Part shown: positions 1 to 12,128 of the stretch, piece after piece
Numbering within the stretch: position 1 is the first letter of the stretch
Layout of the letters: each line of letters opens with the position of its first letter
Source: Heliopora coerulea
Lineage: Eukaryota; Cnidaria; Anthozoa; Scleralcyonacea; Helioporidae
Length of the DNA: 64,000 nt
Reading direction: 5' to 3'
NCBI GenBank assembly: GCA_030142905.1
Contig: JASJOG010000473.1
Coordinates: 62,001-126,000 of the forward strand
The notes under the pieces: model-generated
The model's input: only the letters and a program-made list of their open reading frames with translations
Database searches by the model: none
What the model was told of the DNA's origin: nothing
Made by a program: the position numbers and the translations under genes

Positions 1-626
1 CATTTAAGTATATGAGGAAAAAGAGAGGGCCAAGAATAGACCCTTGAGGATTACCATATGTAATACGCCTTTCAGTTGACATCACGTCACCTAATTGACA
101 TATTTGATTACGATCAGATAAGTATGAACATATCATGGACAAGGCACTTCCCTTTATGCCATAAAGTTCTAATTTGCTTAACAGAATACCATGGTCAATT
201 GTATCAAATGCCTTCTTAACATCTAACAAAACAACCAAGTTAAACATTTTACGGTCCATATTAACAAACCACCTGTTCATACTATGTAGTAGTGCCGAAG
301 CAGTGGAATGAAATTTGTGAAAGCCAAATTGGTGTTCAGTAAGTAGAGAGTTGTCACTGAGATATTGGCATATCTGGCCATACATTATTCTTTCCATTAT
401 TTTATTAATTGCAGGCAAGATTGAGATTGGCCTATAATTTTCTGTTAAATTCTGCAGGCCTTTTTTGTGAATTGGTATAAGTCTAGCCATTTTCCATTCA
501 TGTGGAAAACAACTTGAAATCAAGCCATGGTTAAAAGTATGCGTAAGTGATGGAGCAATAGTACTAGCAGCAACTTTTAAAATTTTACCAGATATTTTTT
601 CAAGACCAGCGGCTTTACAATTTGAT
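1..626 (-). CDS. LINE (CR1/L2-like) reverse transcriptase, partial
   Basis: The minus strand is one open frame of about 208 codons running off the left edge. It reads as the fingers and palm of a non-LTR reverse transcriptase: ARLIPIHKKG, then ENYRPISILPAINKIMERI, then HQFGFHKFHST, the motif-A aspartate in LLDVKKAFDTIDHG, and YGNPQGSILGPLFFLIY at the edge. The YADD motif should lie beyond the window. It would copy element RNA at a nicked target. No stop or frameshift is seen, so this copy is better preserved than most repeats here. Its upstream end stops abruptly at about 626, beside a foldback repeat. Exact clade (CR1, L2 or relative) is inference. Confidence 0.85.
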
Positions 627-628
627 AA

Positions 629-704
629 GCCATAGTGAAAGAGGCAAATCAAAAAGTTTTAAAACACGTTTTAAAACTTTTCGACTTGCCTCTTTCACTA
701 TGGC
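629..704. repeat. Foldback (inverted repeat) at LINE breakpoint
   Basis: Two 36-base arms, 629-664 and 669-704, are inverted copies with two mismatches and a loop of about 4 bases. The arm starts GCCATAGTGAAAGAGGCAA. The repeat sits exactly where LINE homology ends. It could be a tiny MITE-like hairpin or the product of a rearrangement at the junction. Confidence 0.8.
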
Positions 705-769
705 AATACACTTAAGAATTCTGAGCTGGGCTCTGATCTTTATATTACAATTACACTTCCCGCCCAGAA

Positions 770-1170
770 AATCAATAGTCAAGATTTGACAAGCCATTCA
801 AAAGCTTAACTACTTTACCCACTGACAACAGTATAAAACGAGCCATTTTAGGATCAGCAGCTTTAACAAAGTGCATCATGCATTGTTGTTGAAGGACCCT
901 TACCAATGCTGTGAAAAGTTGTAACAATCATGAATGGGCTTGTTTCAAAACAAACTCTGACAAGCAGGGGAAGGTTCAGATAATGCAATGTGCTTAGAAT
1001 GTTTGCTTTTTTGGCTATCTCATCCTTGTTTTGATGCTTGAACTGCTCTTTTGCAACATTTAATGAGCCATATCTGCCCCGACTACAAACACCAAACGTA
1101 CTTTCACAAACTTTTTCAACAACACAAAGGTCTGTCCTATTCAAGTGAGGCAGATGATCACACAATGAAT
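770..1170 (-). pseudogene. Protein kinase N-lobe relic
   Basis: The minus-strand frame 863-1165 resembles a tyrosine-kinase-like N-lobe: a nucleotide-loop segment CESTFGVCSRGRYGSLNVA in which the first glycines are changed, a VAK lysine region, and PLLVRVCFETSPFMIVTTF, like the beta4-beta5 stretch and hinge. A second frame, downstream toward 770, continues with kinase-helix-like sequence, so a frameshift is likely. The catalytic HRD and DFG motifs are absent. Minus-strand open sequence at 1199-1384 may be the preceding coding part, but I do not recognise it. Best read as a decayed or captured gene fragment rather than a working kinase. Confidence 0.5.
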
Positions 1171-1430
1171 TTGAATTTTGATTGCTCTCTGCCTTTTTCT
1201 AACGGTAACGAAAGTACACAGCATGCTTGTAGAAGCGATTTCTTTTGTCATTAAGCTGGCAAATTCTTCTTCCTTGATCTGCTGGATTAGAGACTTCATT
1301 CACAACAATCATTTCATTATTGTTAGTGCAAGATGTTTCACTGGCAAAGGCGTTTTTGGATTCCTTTTGTTGGTCTGTAGACACTCTTGCTTTTATCTTT
1401 GCTATAGGTAGTATTTCTTTGTCTGCTCTT

Positions 1431-4400
1431 CAACAAACAAAGTAAATGGGACTTTTCCCTGTTGTGTTCCATACCTTAGATGGCCAGTAATTTTTGGTAA
1501 TTTAACTTAACTTTTAAACATGTACTGGATGGTAAAGTTCAAATGCAACTTCATCTACACAGCATGTTTTTCATATTTGATTACTTATTCTGAATGTGGC
1601 ATAATTGACAGCAATCAGCATCCTACACCTCTCAACCCCATATATGTTTAACTTTACAACACCTGTTGAAACAAGAAAACACTGATTGAAGAGCTTCTAC
1701 ATTTGTAATTAATCAAGTACAACATCAAGGTATCTCAGACTCTCTCAGGCCAAATCCAAATTATGACAAATTTACACACCCACAGTGTTAGTTCTGATTA
1801 TTATTCGCAAATATTGCATCCGATTAGCTCCATCGTCGGCTTGCCAAAGTGTACAAAAATATGACAACCAGTCTAGGCATTGTGGATTCAAACATTCGTT
1901 AAACATGCACTGAAAAATTGGAAAAATATAAAATGATGACATCAACTAAAGTCAGTGGTTGTGGAGACCCCAAATCCAGAGGATGTGAAGTAAGATTTAA
2001 CGAAGAGTGCAGTGTAGAGTAAGGCCTCCAACCATTTCTTTAAGTTTTCTTTTGAAATTTCACATTCATCGATACCAACCAGAGAAGACATAAACTTTGA
2101 ATATCTATTGTACTTATGCAGAATTTGCCAAATTATTTTAAATGCAAGACGTTGAGGTGCATGTGCACAACCCACCATTTTCCCAGAAGCCTGGTAGTGT
2201 AAAACACCAAATCAGTGGGACTCAAAGCTATCCTAAGGTATGCTATTTCTATGATTAGTGAGTTTGTGACAATGGTTGGTCAAAAGATGAATAATGAAGC
2301 TATAGTTACTTTATAGAAATTTTTTCTTGGCACTTGAACATTGAAAAGTATTTTCAATTGCTCATTGTCACTTACAGAAGAAGAAATTAATGCATGCAAA
2401 AACACACACTAGAGTGGACGCCATTATGGACTCGCATTTGTATAAAATCTAAAATTCGGGAGAAAATCCATACATGTATAAGTTCAAATCTCCTTTGATT
2501 TCTGGATAAACAGGTACAATGGCAAAATTGCCAGGCAAGAAATTTTAACAGGTCTTAATTGAATGAACCTTCATATTATCACTGTCCAGAATATCAGTTG
2601 AATCATGAAACAGTCATAAAATTTCGCCATAAAATGGTTTCATTGGTCCATAGACCGTGTTAATTTTGGCTTGGTTTTCAAATGGTATGTCATTGTAAAA
2701 TCAATGATGTAAAGTGTTTTCTATTAAGTGCATCAAGATTTGGCAAAACACAGAGATCAAAGGATCAATCTATACACCATGGACATTAACATTACTGATT
2801 TGATTATGAAATTGGGACTTGGACTCAAATATGGATTCGAAATAGAAATTCCTGATCTTTAAAACCCAAAAACTGTTCGATCAAGAAAACAAATATTAAA
2901 ATCTTGATTACTTGCTGAGACATTGGGTCAGAGGACCCAATGGCTGGACTACTTCTTTAATTACATCGTCCGCTGATGTAAATGAGCTACAATACAGAAA
3001 TATGTAGAACTTCAATGCAGCTTTATTGATTATATATCCAAAGTGAAGATGTCTAGTCTGGTTTGAATACTTCCACATGAATACTTATGTAAACCCGTAC
3101 CCCTACCCTTTCAGAGTAAACACAAAATATAACAAAAACAAATAGCTTTATGGCTTTCAATAGACACCAATCAAGCTCAGTGGGTGCCTCATCACCCTGC
3201 TGATACCTTCAAAACAAGTGATATGGTGATAGGAAGGGTAAAGTAAGGCAACAATTGACCCTTTACAACAAGCACAGCATATTGTCATAATGCACACTTG
3301 GGGTAATCACAATCAGGAATGTAGTCAACAAAAGTGAACATAGCTGACCACTCTGTATGAAAGTTGAAAGACAACGGAAACCACTCAACCACAACAATGG
3401 GTATCCCTAGACGGCTAGTCTCCCATATTGTTGCCTCACAGAAATGATAGTGTCAAAAAAATTTAGGTTTAGTAAGTCAACTCTTGATGTCCATTAAAAG
3501 ATTGGCACGCTTTTATTTTCATGAAGAAATGATGTTGAACAAGTCACCATGGAATGATATAGTATGTGTTTTGTGTTAGGGGTATGTTGGTTGGACCAAA
3601 CTGAAGGTTTACTCCCACTGCACTGCATTTTATTTGAAATATTATTCAGCATGTTATCAGACAGGCCTAACGATAGAAGCATTTCCCTCAGATAATATTG
3701 AATTTTGATCACATTGTATGAAGTAGGCAACAAAAGTCAACACCATGTTAAAACAAATGTCATTGTGAATATTGCAGTGTGCATTGAAATATTTTTGATG
3801 TCCTCCACAACTGATCGGTGGCATTGGCTTAAACAGACATACTTCTTCCTAGTTCATGAATGCATAAGCATTGCAAGTGGTGGATAACATGCATTAAAGC
3901 AAGTATAATGAATTTATTTAAAAACTAAATTTAACCCCAGAGAATATTTAATGACCAAGGAAAAGGAGTGTTAAGGTCTTAAGTTTTCACTTTTGAAAGT
4001 TATAGATTAAAATTATGATTAAAACATTTTACTTGACGATGTCATGACAATATTATACATACAATTGCCATCAGCATCAAGGTCGCTAAATTTGTAAAAC
4101 CAAATGTCTATTTAGTTATTTTAAAGTTCTCTTGAAAATCAGCTGCTGGTTGGATTTGTTGTGATAGTGTGCCCATTTACAATACATAATAAAATTGTAA
4201 TAATAATCTGCTTAACAAACCCACTTTTGTTGCAAAGGATTTACTATTAAGACCCTTTCTTTCTGGTTATCACTAAGTGATATTTCACCTTCCACTGGAC
4301 AGAAACTTCCCCAAATTCTTGAAACAAGGATGCACACCATACTTCCAGTGGTGAATGATAACAATTTCTCATTTTATGCAGCTTAAAACACCAAACTCAA

Positions 4401-4950
4401 GCCAAAAGGTAGATTTCACAGATTGTAATATCATCTGTTTTTTTTTATTTCAACCATTTGCTTCAAAAAGTACTGGACTACAGTTGATCAGAGTTCATCA
4501 CCCTGGCTGACTAACCCATATTCAAAAAAAGAAGAGTCAATTTTGTGATTTGGTCTTGGTGATGGACAACTGTATTCTGGCGAGTTCTAAGCATGCTTGT
4601 GGCACAAATATCTCCATGACCCTTTAATCATTGCCTCAAGATCTTCTTGATCAGTGTCATCCATACAGGTGGTCTTAAATGGAGGCAGTGGTTGTTGAAA
4701 TGTAGAATGCATATCCACAGTATGTAGAGTTTTATCAGTTTTTACAGGTGGTGCTACAATGATGGTCGGGCGGTTTTTTTGCTGTGCAGTCTACCTTTCT
4801 GTTTGTTGCTGGTTTGTTTTCCAATCTCATGGACTAGAAGAGGAGGAATTACATTGTATGTCCTTTCTTCCATTGGCATCGAAGTTTTCTAGTGGCTCAT
4901 CCTCAACAATTTTCCTCGTAATTCCAGGTCATTCTTGCAGTATTACTGGC
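1431..4950. other. No gene recognised
   Basis: AT-rich sequence with only short, unconvincing frames. I see no repeat with clear ends, no known protein motif and no RNA gene. The last few hundred bases may be the 5' untranslated part of the LINE that follows. Confidence 0.6.
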
Positions 4951-5274
4951 TATGGATCCTGGTGAACTTAAATTAAGTATGAATTGTTCTCCTGCCGTTT
5001 GTACTTTGATTCCAAATAGCCCTTGCTTTTTTGTGGACCTCAGGAACTCATTTTGCTTTCAAGCCAGATGCAAATTTTTTACAGGCTTGGTGCTTCGCCA
5101 TTCAATGATTCTGTCATCGGTGGAAAGCCTTTGTTCAAACTGGGGGCAACAATGTTTCATTATAAACAACAGGGCACATTTTATCGAATTTTCTCACAAT
5201 AAATATCTGAAACAAAGGCTCCTTATTCAGTTAAGAGCGAGTCATCCTTTAATCCCAGTGTACTGTCAACATCC

Positions 5275-6126
5275 TTGTTGATGTGTGGTGACATCCATCC
5301 ACATCCAGGCCCAACAACAACCAGTGCTAACTCTAGTGCAAATAGTATTAATCACAATGCTATTGGCCAAAGACCTAGAAAATCAGATTTGTTCTGTATG
5401 TATATGAATGCTAGGAACTTGAAAAAGAATATCTACACACCAAGGAATTTACCTATTTCAAATCTTTTAAAGTTTCAAGAGGTTTATTCGAACATGCTTG
5501 ACCTAATCTTTATATCAGAAACGTGGCTTAATAGTGAAATTCTTAACAAGGAAATTCTTCCGTATGGATTCAACATATATCGTGCGGACCGCACATTGGA
5601 ACGAACTGGAGGAGGAGTTTTGATAGCCATTAAGCAGGGCACTTTTATAAGCTCTAATAAAGTTGTGTCTATAAGTACAAATAGCCTAGAAGCTATCCTT
5701 CCGAGTCATAGTAAATTACTCCTTGTGTACTGGTACAGACCTCCAGACAGCAATGACATGTTTGACTTTAGATCCTTGGCAGATAACTTTTTTTCCAGTT
5801 ATGAACAAGTCATCATTGCTGGTGATTTTAATCTCCCAAATATTAATTGGATGGATTCTAATTATACATGCAATGGTGCTCTGGACCAGGAGTTCTGTGA
5901 TATTTTAGATGATTACTTTATGTCCCAAAATTGTCTTCTCCCTACCAGAGAATTGAATATCTTGGATCTATTGATTACCAATCATCCCGAGCAAGTATCC
6001 ATTTTAGACATTTGTGACCCTAAAGAGATGGGAATGTCCTCTGACCATCATGTTGTTCATTTGAAGGTTTTGTTGCCTGTAAGCTCTACCAAGCAACCAA
6101 AGCGATTAGTCTTTGATTACAAATGA
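5275..6126 (+). CDS. LINE ORF2 N-terminus: apurinic endonuclease with 2A-like leader
   Basis: This 283-residue frame starts with the leader LLMCGDIHPHPGP, then an exonuclease-endonuclease-phosphatase fold: MYMNARNL near residue 42, LDLIFISETWLN (catalytic E of the SETW motif), TGGGVLIAI, then AGDFNLPNINW (catalytic D and N) and a terminal SSDHHVV (catalytic SDH). Nicking of target DNA to prime reverse transcription is the known role of this family. The frame stops at 6124-6126 (TGA) where the family continues, so it is probably a nonsense mutation. Coding potential extends about 15 codons upstream of the first ATG at 5281. Confidence 0.85.
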   Translation: MLMCGDIHPHPGPTTTSANSSANSINHNAIGQRPRKSDLFCMYMNARNLKKNIYTPRNLPISNLLKFQEVYSNMLDLIFISETWLNSEILNKEILPYGFNIYRADRTLERTGGGVLIAIKQGTFISSNKVVSISTNSLEAILPSHSKLLLVYWYRPPDSNDMFDFRSLADNFFSSYEQVIIAGDFNLPNINWMDSNYTCNGALDQEFCDILDDYFMSQNCLLPTRELNILDLLITNHPEQVSILDICDPKEMGMSSDHHVVHLKVLLPVSSTKQPKRLVFDYK

Positions 6127-6647
6127 GCTGATTTTGAAGGCTTGAGAAACCGCCTAACCGAACTAGATGTCTGCTCTTTATTATCAAATAATAAAAAGGA
6201 ATCTACTATACATGACAATTGGCCAGCCAAAAAAATACTGTATTGTCTGTGGTGTATGAATATATTCCGATTAAATATGTAGATCCATGTTGTACACCCC
6301 CTTGGATAACTCCATTGATCCTACATCAAATCCATAAAAAGGTCAACACCCGCAAAAGATTCTTAAGCAGGGGATCTGGTTATTTCAAGGAAAAGTTTAA
6401 CAAATTGAGAGCGGATGTCAAAAAAGCGGTCCAAGAAAGTAGGGAGCCATACTTTTCTTGACTAGGTACTACCTTACAGGTCAACCCAAAATGCTTTTGA
6501 TCTGTTTTTGATATTAAATCTTCATCCAGAACCATCCCCACCTCAGTTTCAACTCCAGATCCTAACAATCCTAAAAATAGATTTTATGCATATTCTCCAA
6601 GCAGCATTGCCAAGATGTTCAATGAATACTTTCACTCCACTTACACC
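6127..6647 (+). pseudogene. LINE ORF2 linker region, broken
   Basis: Frames in this stretch (for example 6219-6461) match the usual linker between endonuclease and reverse transcriptase: PWITPLILHQIHKKVN, EKFNKLRADVKKAVQESRE and, near the end, SPSSIAKMFNEYFHSTY. Stops and phase changes interrupt it. It ends at the 8-bp target duplication of the hAT. Confidence 0.75.
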
Positions 6648-7438
6648 AAGCACGTAGCTACAGGGGTGTAAGGGGGTGCAATCGCCTCCCAAAAATTTGT
6701 CCTCACCCCCCAAAGAAAATTCTGAAGTGGTTTCAAATATAATTTAAATATGCCAAAATCTGATAGATTGTTATAATATCTTATGGAAAATATTTTTTTC
6801 GCTGACCATTCTGACCTATTTTTGTAACTTTTACCATGTCCACTACATTTGACAACATGAAGTAGTCGCTGAGTAGTCTGGGTAGAAACGGAAATTGCGG
6901 GCGTCAAAACTGAAATTTTATAACCACTAATCCGTTTTGGCTAATTTAGCTTTAAGACTTTAAGTTGTTCAAGAGCTTTTTCGAAAGGTAAGTCATGTTT
7001 TTTTATCTCTTGCAACATTTATTTTATTTTCAGTTAACCAGGAATGTTAGGCTGGCTTTTAATAGCAGAATTACTTGAGTTATTTATTTTCTGTTTGGAT
7101 TGTTAGCAATGCAAATTTTGCATGACGTTGATGGTTGACGTCAAACTCAAAGATGAAAACACTCAAAGGAAGTATAATTTATGTGCGACAATTGTACTGA
7201 AAGAGAGTAAGGCCACTGATATTTTTAGTAGGTTCGGTATCTCGCTCAGGTCTTCAATGCTCATTTATGAATAGCCGAGCGAAACAACAGTTCAACGTCT
7301 AAGTCAGCATGGTGTGCCACATGTCTCTTACTGTGTTAATCTGCCAGTCTGGATTCTGAAATGGAAAACCTTTTATCTCTTAATACTCTTATAGATTTTT
7401 GCTGCCTTTTGTTTCCCATTTTAACTTGTGATTTTAAC

Positions 7439-9863
7439 ATGAGTAAAAGGTTACCACAAACTATGCCAAAGATATCGTCATATTTTGTAAAGCGAAATCG
7501 AACGGAGGACACAGAACCCGCTTCTAGGGTGCATAGTGATGAGACGCAGACTCCTAGTGTCGAGAGCTTAGAACTAGAAGATTCACATTCATCTGTTTCG
7601 ACTTTAGACTGTAGTAGCTCCAGAATCTTCGCTATCGAGGCAAACACGAATGAAGGGAGAACAGAAGCCTTATCTCTCAGGGGCTTATCAAAAAAGGGTG
7701 AGAAACCAAGTCAACCTACCATTACGTTTCCAAAAAACTCGCAGGATAGACATTTCAATAGTCACTGGTATTCTCACTTCTCATGGTTGGAGTACAGCAT
7801 AGACCAAGACGCTATGTTCTGCCAACCGTGTCGGCTTTTCGGTGGGCCAACACCTGAGCCTACTTTCTCAGCAACAGGACTTCGTGACTTGAGGAAACTT
7901 GGTGAGAAGTGCAGAAAGCATCTAGGTTCCGCATGTCATGCAGCAGCTGCTGAATCTCTGAAACTGTGGATGGTGCATCAAAAAATAGGCACAGTTGATA
8001 AATAACTTAATCCTGATTTTTGCAATGAAAAGTTCATCAACAATAACAAACAACATTTGATGACCATTCTTGATGTTATCATCTTTTGTGCTAAGCAAGA
8101 AATTCCTCTTCGAGCAGATGACAAATCAGACAAGTGAAGAAATGGAGGGAACTTTCTAGAACTATTAGAACTGATAGCTAAGTATGATGATAATGTAATG
8201 AGGAGGATGAAAGCCCTCCCTGATAATGCTAAAATGCTAAGTCCAGAGATTCAAAATGACCTGCTTCAGTGAATTACTTCTGTTCTTCTTGAGCATATTA
8301 AGCAACAAGTAGAAAATGTCAGTTTTTATACTGTTCTTGCTGATGAAGTGAAAGATGCATCCAAGAAGGAGTTGTTGGGGGCTTCTTTACGATATTTGCA
8401 TGCAGGCAATATTGTTGAAAGAGCAATTGGGTTTATTGAGTTGAAGGGAATGGATGCAAATAGTATATCTTCAAAACTCTTAAAGCTACTTGAGCCCTTT
8501 AATCTTGATCCCCGTAAGTGTGTAGGTCAAGGTTATGACGGAGCTAATGTCATGTCGGGTAGAAATGGGGGAGTACAAGCCTTAATAAAGAAGGCTGGTT
8601 ATGTTAATGCTACCTACGTTCATTGTGCTTTGCACAGGCTCAACTTAGTCTTATCTAAGACTGCTGAACGACACTCAATTATAAAATAATTTTTTGACAC
8701 ATCAGATTTGACATATGCCTTTATGACTGGAACAAAACACCACGCAAGTTTCTTAGACATTCAGCGTGAACATTATCCAAACACTCAGGTTCTTGAATTC
8801 ACACACTCATGTAATACTCTTTGGTCATCTCATTCGATGGAAGTTGAAAGGTTTCTGCATCGATTTGATTGCATTCTTGATACTTTAAGCTTATTTGAGG
8901 ATGACCAAGATGCACAGACGAGGCTTGCTGCCAAGTCCTTGCTTGGTGTTTTACAAACTAAGAAATTTGTAACCCTCTTAGTTTTCTTTGGTAGGCTGTA
9001 TGACTACTCTGACTTTTGTACCAAGGGTTTTCAGAAGTGCACAATGACTGTTTCTTCTCTCCAGATACTGCTTAGTGACCTGAAAGAAAGGCTGTCCAAT
9101 TTCAATTTTGACAAAGTATTAGAATATGCTACAGATTTGATGTGAGAAGTGCTAGTAGACAACGACGTATTCCTGAAAGCTTAACACACCTATGTAACTA
9201 GCACTGTTGGACACCAACATTCTTCAAACTTAGAAGAGGTTACAACTGTTCTGCATCAAAATCTTGGCGAGATCTTAGGAGAACTAGATGCTCGTTTAGC
9301 ACAGAACAATTGGGCATCATGAATGCTCCTTCCTGTTCTTTACCAAGCTCCCCCAACTTTCTTCACAAACAGGAGCTCGATAAGTTGTTGCAACTGTACT
9401 CTCTAGATATACACGATTGTGAAATAGAAGTTTTTCGTTCATTCGTTGCCAGACATGACACATCAAAGTTTAAACTTTGATTGATGTCTTGGATATAGTT
9501 GACAAAGACATTTTCCCTTCCATTTACAGTTTATATCAGCTACTTGTTACAATTCCTCAGACATCTTGCAAGGTTGAGCGGATGTTCTCCTCCGTGAAGA
9601 GAATTAAAACACATCTGTGCTCTAAGATGACCACTGTACGTCTTAATAGTTTAGCACTGTTATCTACTGGAAGAGATATTATTGAATCTCTTAAGAAGAG
9701 CGACATAATCAATTTTTTTAAAACATGTCTGCGCTCTAAGATGATCACTGTACTTCTTAATAGTTTAGCACTGCTATCTACTGAAAGAGATATTATGGAA
9801 TCTCTTAAGAAGAGCGACATAATCAATTTTTTTAAAAGTATGAGGCACTGTCGTCTTTTGTAA
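7439..9863 (+). pseudogene. hAT transposase (TTF zinc finger, DUF4371, C-terminal dimerisation)
   Basis: The likely start is the ATG at 7439 (MSKRLPQ). In order: a basic and serine-rich leader; a TTF-type zinc finger (HFNSHWYSHFSW and MFCQPCRLF); a DUF4371 region (FYTVLADEVKDASKKE, GQGYDGANVMSG, VHCALHRLNLVLS); and the hAT dimerisation region (TSCKVERMFSSVKRIKTHLCS). Stops occur in frame at 8003, about 8136, about 8270, 8687 and 9143, followed by a frame change before 9477. The protein cannot be made intact. The C-terminus carries a tandem duplication listed separately. Confidence 0.9.
9606..9833 (+). repeat. 114-bp in-frame tandem duplication in hAT transposase
   Basis: Units 9606-9719 and 9720-9833 are near-identical. 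Each encodes about 38 residues including LNSLALLST and RDIxESLKKSDIINFFK. The period of 114 bases is a multiple of three, so the frame is kept. Confidence 0.9.
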
Positions 9864-10243
9864 CTTTGTGCTGTTGTTGCAAAATACGTTGTGTTTGAAT
9901 TTGAATGTCAAATGTTCTTTGTTGAGTTGTTAATTTTAGTTTAAATAGAGCAATTTATTTATACTGCTACTATAGTTTTGGTGAATGTATACTAATAAAA
10001 AAATAGTAGTTTTAATCTTTTATGCAATATTTCTAGTTTTGTATATGGTTGCATCTTGGAAGAAACAAATTATTATAAATTCATTGAATTAAATAATCAT
10101 GAAACAAAATTAAATTTAAGAAATATAAATGAAAAAATGAACTTGAGTGTTGAGTTATATTTGTATTAGTGTTAACATTTTCAGCTTATGTTGACAACTG
10201 CCCCCCCCCAAATTTTACATCCTAGCTACGTGCCTGAATTACA

Positions 10244-10430
10244 CAATGCTACTGGAATAGATAAAATATCATGCAAAATTATTAAGATAGCTACACTGCC
10301 CATAGCAGATTCTTTGAAATACATCTTTGATCATGCTATTACTCTAGCCTCTTTTCCTGATGAATAGAAATTGGCTAGAGTTATACCTCTCTACAAGAGT
10401 GGCCATCGAAATACACCTGAAATATACCAG
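10244..10430 (+). pseudogene. LINE reverse transcriptase start, fragment
   Basis: Right of the hAT the LINE resumes with NATGIDKISCKIIKIA, SLKYIFDHAITLASFPDE, one stop in place of the usual tryptophan, and KLARVIPLYKSGH. This is the beginning of the reverse-transcriptase domain. It ends at the inverted repeat at 10429. Confidence 0.8.
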
Positions 10431-10462
10431 ACATAACTTGCTTCAATGCAAGTTATGTCTGA
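10429..10462. repeat. Perfect 14-bp inverted repeat, 6-base loop
   Basis: CAGACATAACTTGC, loop TTCAAT, then the exact reverse complement. It lies at the point where LINE homology is lost, so it may mark a deletion or a lost insertion. Confidence 0.75.
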
Positions 10463-12128
10463 AGCAATGGACACTTTGACAAGGAGAAATCTTGATTTTG
10501 AAAATGGAAGGAGTTTCTTTCTGTTCCTGATTTGTTACTGTAAGTTGAATTTTAGGTGTACCGCAAACCTTCAGTACATGGTATTTGCCTAGAGTTGGAA
10601 TAAGAAAAAGTTGATCAGTATCTCCAAAACAATAAGTTCTTGATCATCTTGGAATGCTATAAAACGGACAGGGTCTTACTTTGCCTAGCATGAGAGATGT
10701 GATCAAATAAATCTACGGTTTAACAAAGGGACATAAGCTAACTTTGTAAAAGCCTCAGGTGTGAATAAAATTAAAGCAAGATGCAAGCTTTTGGTTGGAG
10801 TTCCTCCAAGGTTTAATGTGGCGAGTTTGATCTAGACATCATTTTATTGCAAAGTTTAATATTCCTTAAATTATATCATAGTCTGATAGTATTAACTTTG
10901 AATATCTGTGATTTATACTGTATCATTACTCAGAAAAAAAATCCAACAATGTAGATCCAGTCATTTGATGCAGTGTATGTCCAAATCATATTGACATACA
11001 CCGACATCTTCAGTGGACAATGTCGGCAGCTGGTTTGCTTTGACTTCTATCAAGGTACTTTAGTGTGACAATATTGCCACTGATAGTTCTACAACGTTTG
11101 TTAAATAGTGATATCATCCTTCATACATGAGATATTTAGGCTCATGTATAACTGTGCAAATGTATTTTTGGTGATAACATTGTCATGCATTCTTTTTTCT
11201 AGAGCACTGTGATATCGATTGTAAAGTAGAAAGAGGAGAATGATGGCGATGACTTATTTATCATGGCTGAAAGGTACAATCATAATGCAATTTATTTTGT
11301 ATCCTGCCACCTGTATTTAATCCATTCCACCCCTAAAAAGTCCAAAGTCTGGAGCGTTAAAAATTAAATAAAACTCTACCTTCTATTAAGCACAAACCTT
11401 AAGGAGGTATTTATCTTCTTTAGAAAACAGATATGTTTTAATTTGGAACTAAGAGCACAATGCCGTAATTTAAACTTTTTATGAAGATTTCTGTTCATTT
11501 AATTGACCCTTTCGATGTATAAACATTGGAAGAGGAAAGGTATAAGGAGTAAGGAAAACATTTTTAAGATATTACTTATGACAGGGTCGAGGAGCTTTAC
11601 ACATAGACTAAGCCAATCCTTATTGATATCATCAAATTAAACTATGAGAGAAACAATATGGATTTTTCCCTTACAGTAGATAGAATAAATGTTGGATCCT
11701 TTTATAACCATAGTCTGTTTGATCTCATAAAATGACATTGAGCTTTGTGCTACTAATCTTTGTCTTTTGGGAGGAAGTTGAAAGACATTGTCAATCAATG
11801 CTCTTAAAAAAATCCACAAATTAACTGTGAATGACAACTTTTTTGTCAATATCAAAATAAAAGTCTTCAAAAAGAATATATTTTGTGTCCTTATATAGAA
11901 TAGATTCGCCATCAAACATTGCAAAGATAAATAAGATCGTGAAAGAAGTTTTCATGTCGGAAAAGAGCAGAGGAAACAATATAAGTTATGAAAAGGCAAC
12001 CGGTTGGTAACAAAGCGAAAATAAAGAAAACTGTATTCAACAATTTTTCTTCAAATACATACTCTAGATTTGAGCATCAATATAGTTCTACATTGTATAT
12101 AAGAAGATTACCCAACTGAAACCAAATT
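10463..12128. other. No gene recognised
   Basis: AT-rich, no protein motif and no clear repeat ends. Short frames such as 11637-11924 (minus) show no recognisable family features. Confidence 0.6.

Larger units (their letters stand above)
6648..10235 (+). mobile_element. hAT transposon 1
   Basis: The ends are CAAGCACGTAGCTA at 6648 and the inverted CAGGCACGTAGCTA ending at 10235. Flanking 8-mers ACTTACAC (6640-6647) and AATTACAC (10236-10243) match at 7 of 8 positions, fitting the 8-bp duplication made by hAT transposases. The interior holds a decayed transposase. The host sequence on both sides is the same LINE, which supports these boundaries. About 1.3 kb of non-coding sequence flanks the transposase. 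Confidence 0.85.
5230..10430 (+). mobile_element. CR1-like LINE, split by a hAT insertion
   Basis: The element comprises 5230-6647 and 10236-10430. The first part holds an apurinic endonuclease frame and the linker toward the reverse transcriptase; the second holds the start of the reverse transcriptase itself. Some bases between the two parts seem lost, because the reading phase and expected spacing do not join. The LINE is cut off at about 10430, at an inverted repeat, before the catalytic FADD region. Neither 5' end nor 3' tail is defined. Confidence 0.75.

Noticed and set aside
1942..2178. Minus-strand 78-codon frame as a gene
   Set aside because: No motif, no neighbouring coding sequence and a length expected by chance in AT-rich DNA.
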